Of a stretch of 64,000 bases of DNA, positions 62,514-64,000 are shown piece by piece. The first letter of the stretch is position 1, and each line of letters opens with the position of its first letter. Source of the stretch: JBFMDN01 sp040753915. Its GTDB lineage: Bacteria > Desulfobacterota > Desulfomonilia > Desulfomonilales > Desulfomonilaceae. Location of the stretch: NCBI GenBank assembly GCA_040753915.1, contig JBFMDN010000002.1, positions 62,001-126,000 on the forward strand, written 5' to 3'. The position numbers and the translations under genes are program-made. The notes under the pieces are model-generated. The model did not search any database. It had not been told where the DNA came from and saw only the letters and a program-made list of their open reading frames with translations.

Positions 62514-62692
62514 ATCGGCCTCCGATCTCGGGCACTCCTGCCTGAGACAGTTCAGATTCTTCGTACCGGACGCAATTCCTAGAAAGATCCTAAGCATTAA
62601 GTCTTGGGCGCGCAAGGCGGCCCCACCGCTGATGGGTCGGATGAGACACCACTGTGGGAATTTTCACGCAAGTCCATTTCAGAGCAGAGATA

Positions 62693-62707
62693 CCGGCGAG
62701 ACGCCGG
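62693..62707. repeat. Short perfect hairpin downstream of lon
   Basis: CCGGCG (62693-62698) / CGCCGG (62702-62707) with a three-base loop, about 50 bases after the lon stop. It has no T run on either side. A terminator, or a fragment of a dispersed repeat of the GACGCCGGCGCTAC type, is possible. Confidence 0.35.
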
Positions 62708-62756
62708 CGCTACGGGAAATTCGCGATGAAATCCCAGCGGCAGTAGGCGGTCCGAA

Positions 62757-64000
62757 TCACTGGAAGGGTTTGGGGGCCACTTTCTGGAGGACGATGTCGA
62801 CCAGCTCCCGGATGTCTGTAGCCTCGATGATCTCCATCCCTTCTCGCGCACGTTCGGAAAGGCCTGCGATTTCAGTACGATTTTCCCTCGGAAAGACGAT
62901 GACTTTGACCCCTGCTCGCTGGGCGGCCAGAGTCTTTTCTCGTATGCCGCTGACCGGCAGGATTCGTCCGCTCAAGCTGATTTCTCCGCTGAGAGCTACA
63001 TCTCTTCGAGCAGGTCTTCCTGTAAGTAGCGAGATCAGGGCCAGCGCGATAGTGATTCCGGCTGAGGGCCCGTCCTTGGGAATCGCTCCTGCAGGAATGT
63101 GGATGTGAATGTCGCTTTGTGCGAAGAAGTCCGGATCGATATGCAGCTCGTTTGCATTGCTCCTGATGAAGCTCAACGCTGTTTGCGCCGATTCCCGGAG
63201 GATTTCGCCGAGAGAGCCGGTCAATATAAGCTTTTGAGATCCCCTCATGCAGGTAGTTTCGACCGAGATGATTTCTCCCCCCATCTCTGTCCAGACCAGA
63301 CCGGTGGTTATGCCCAGTCGACTCTCCTCCTGGGCCATCTCATGGTTGAATTTCCGGGGTCCGAGAAGCTCAGAAACCAGGGATCCGTCGACGGTTACAG
63401 CCTCGGACCGCTTTTCGTCGCGTCTGAGGTGATCCAAGGCTAATTTCCGGCATACAGCCGAGATATTCCTATCGAGGTTCCTTACGCCGGCCTCTCTGGT
63501 GTAATGGCGAATGATACTCGTTAGGGCCTCACCTGTGAAGGTAACGCTCCTGGGGCTGAGCCCGCTATCCCTCAGTTGATGAGGAATCAGATGATTCTGG
63601 GCTATTGTCACTTTTTCGTATTCAGCGTAACCAGGGAAATCAATAATTTCAAGGCGATCTCGCAAAGCCGCCGGAAGGTTGTCCACGAGGTTGGCAGTGG
63701 CAATGAACATCACGCTGGAGAGATCAAAAGGAACGTCCAGGTAGTGGTCCCGAAAGTTCCGATTCTGTTCCGGATCCAGGATCTCCAGAAAAACGGACGC
63801 CGGATCTCCTCTAAAGTCCTGGCCTATCTTATCCAACTCATCAAGCATGAAGACCGGGTTCTTGACTCCCAGGTCCCGAATTTCGGTGATGATGCGGCCG
63901 GGCATGGCACCGACATACGTCCTTCGATGTCCCCTCAGCTCAGCCTCGTCTCTCAGACCCGCGAGAGAAAAACGTGTGAATTTGCGCTCCAGCGATTCTG
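62757..64000 (-). CDS. lon: Lon protease, C-terminal part (5' end cut by window edge)
   Basis: The minus frame is open to the window edge and reads the end of the AAA+ domain (LAGLRDEAELRGHRRTYVGA, Walker B VFMLDELDKIG, ATANLVDNLPAALRDRLEI sensor-1, GVRNLDRNISAVCRKLA sensor-2) and the whole S16 protease domain. The catalytic Ser lies in PKDGPSAGITI and the Lys in IREKTLAAQRAGVK. Lon degrades misfolded and short-lived regulatory proteins in the cytoplasm. The N-terminal substrate domain and Walker A lie beyond the window. Confidence 0.95.
   Translation of the reverse strand, partial: ESLERKFTRFSLAGLRDEAELRGHRRTYVGAMPGRIITEIRDLGVKNPVFMLDELDKIGQDFRGDPASVFLEILDPEQNRNFRDHYLDVPFDLSSVMFIATANLVDNLPAALRDRLEIIDFPGYAEYEKVTIAQNHLIPHQLRDSGLSPRSVTFTGEALTSIIRHYTREAGVRNLDRNISAVCRKLALDHLRRDEKRSEAVTVDGSLVSELLGPRKFNHEMAQEESRLGITTGLVWTEMGGEIISVETTCMRGSQKLILTGSLGEILRESAQTALSFIRSNANELHIDPDFFAQSDIHIHIPAGAIPKDGPSAGITIALALISLLTGRPARRDVALSGEISLSGRILPVSGIREKTLAAQRAGVKVIVFPRENRTEIAGLSERAREGMEIIEATDIRELVDIVLQKVAPKPFQ

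Overview
The window looks like chromosome of a strictly anaerobic, diderm, Desulfobacterota-type bacterium (the former deltaproteobacteria; a Desulfomonile or Syntrophobacterales relative would fit, but no marker here fixes the genus). The reasons are a Tol-Pal envelope operon, a CooC-type nickel ATPase beside a short MetE-like corrinoid methyltransferase, ferredoxin-linked indolepyruvate oxidoreductase, an LUD-domain protein and many Cys-rich small proteins. No rRNA, tRNA, CRISPR array, phage or transposase gene was seen. Genes abut on both strands with good Shine-Dalgarno sites.

Layout. 1-3.5 kb: tolQ-tolR-tolA-tolB on the minus strand, with tolB running off the left edge. 4.06-8.14 kb: a divergent 1360-residue protein with a degenerate receiver domain, a long acidic stretch and about 30 tandem repeats of 17-18 residues; it is the most unusual single gene here. 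8.3-11.8 kb: a four-cysteine mini-protein, cooC, a core-MetE-like methyltransferase and a zinc-finger/coiled-coil protein. 12-20 kb: a secreted Cys/Pro-rich protein, a TPR protein, two envelope-type hypotheticals, a GAF-GAF histidine kinase and a HemN-like radical SAM protein. 20.3-21.1 kb: a PadR regulator whose 3' end runs into a palindromic repeat element.

21.4-38.1 kb is one continuous minus-strand exopolysaccharide cluster. It reads from Wzc-like co-polymerase/kinase through phosphoglycosyltransferase, glycosyltransferase, flippase, polymerase, asparagine-synthetase-like amidotransferase, methyltransferase and glycosyltransferase to a second amidotransferase, polysaccharide deacetylase and formyltransferase. 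Two inverted copies of a composite palindromic element sit at 20.9 and 25.1 kb and bracket its last three genes. An LUD protein and a response-regulator diguanylate cyclase follow.

41.4-58.0 kb is a catabolic or uptake island. An IclR regulator lies between a minus-strand LarA-fold gene and a long plus-strand unit: ferredoxin-BFD protein, second LarA/DUF2088-like protein, NadC-like protein, molybdopterin-binding-domain protein, 2-oxopent-4-enoate hydratase-like enzyme, a complete branched-chain-amino-acid-type ABC transporter (livHMGFK), indolepyruvate:ferredoxin oxidoreductase (iorAB) and an M24 protein lacking two metal ligands. The palindrome TCGC-N3-GCGA occurs just upstream of a TTGACA box both before iclR and before the operon. 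This points to one IclR regulon importing an organic or amino acid and processing it to 2-oxo-acid and acyl-CoA intermediates; the substrate cannot be read from sequence and the pathway may be undescribed.

59.1-62.1 kb is a metal locus: a permease pair (YraQ/DUF318 type plus TIGR03943 type) divergent from a ZnuA-like binding protein, with a perfect 7-3-7 palindrome on the znuA promoter. The window ends in a small Cys protein and the C-terminal part of a Lon protease.
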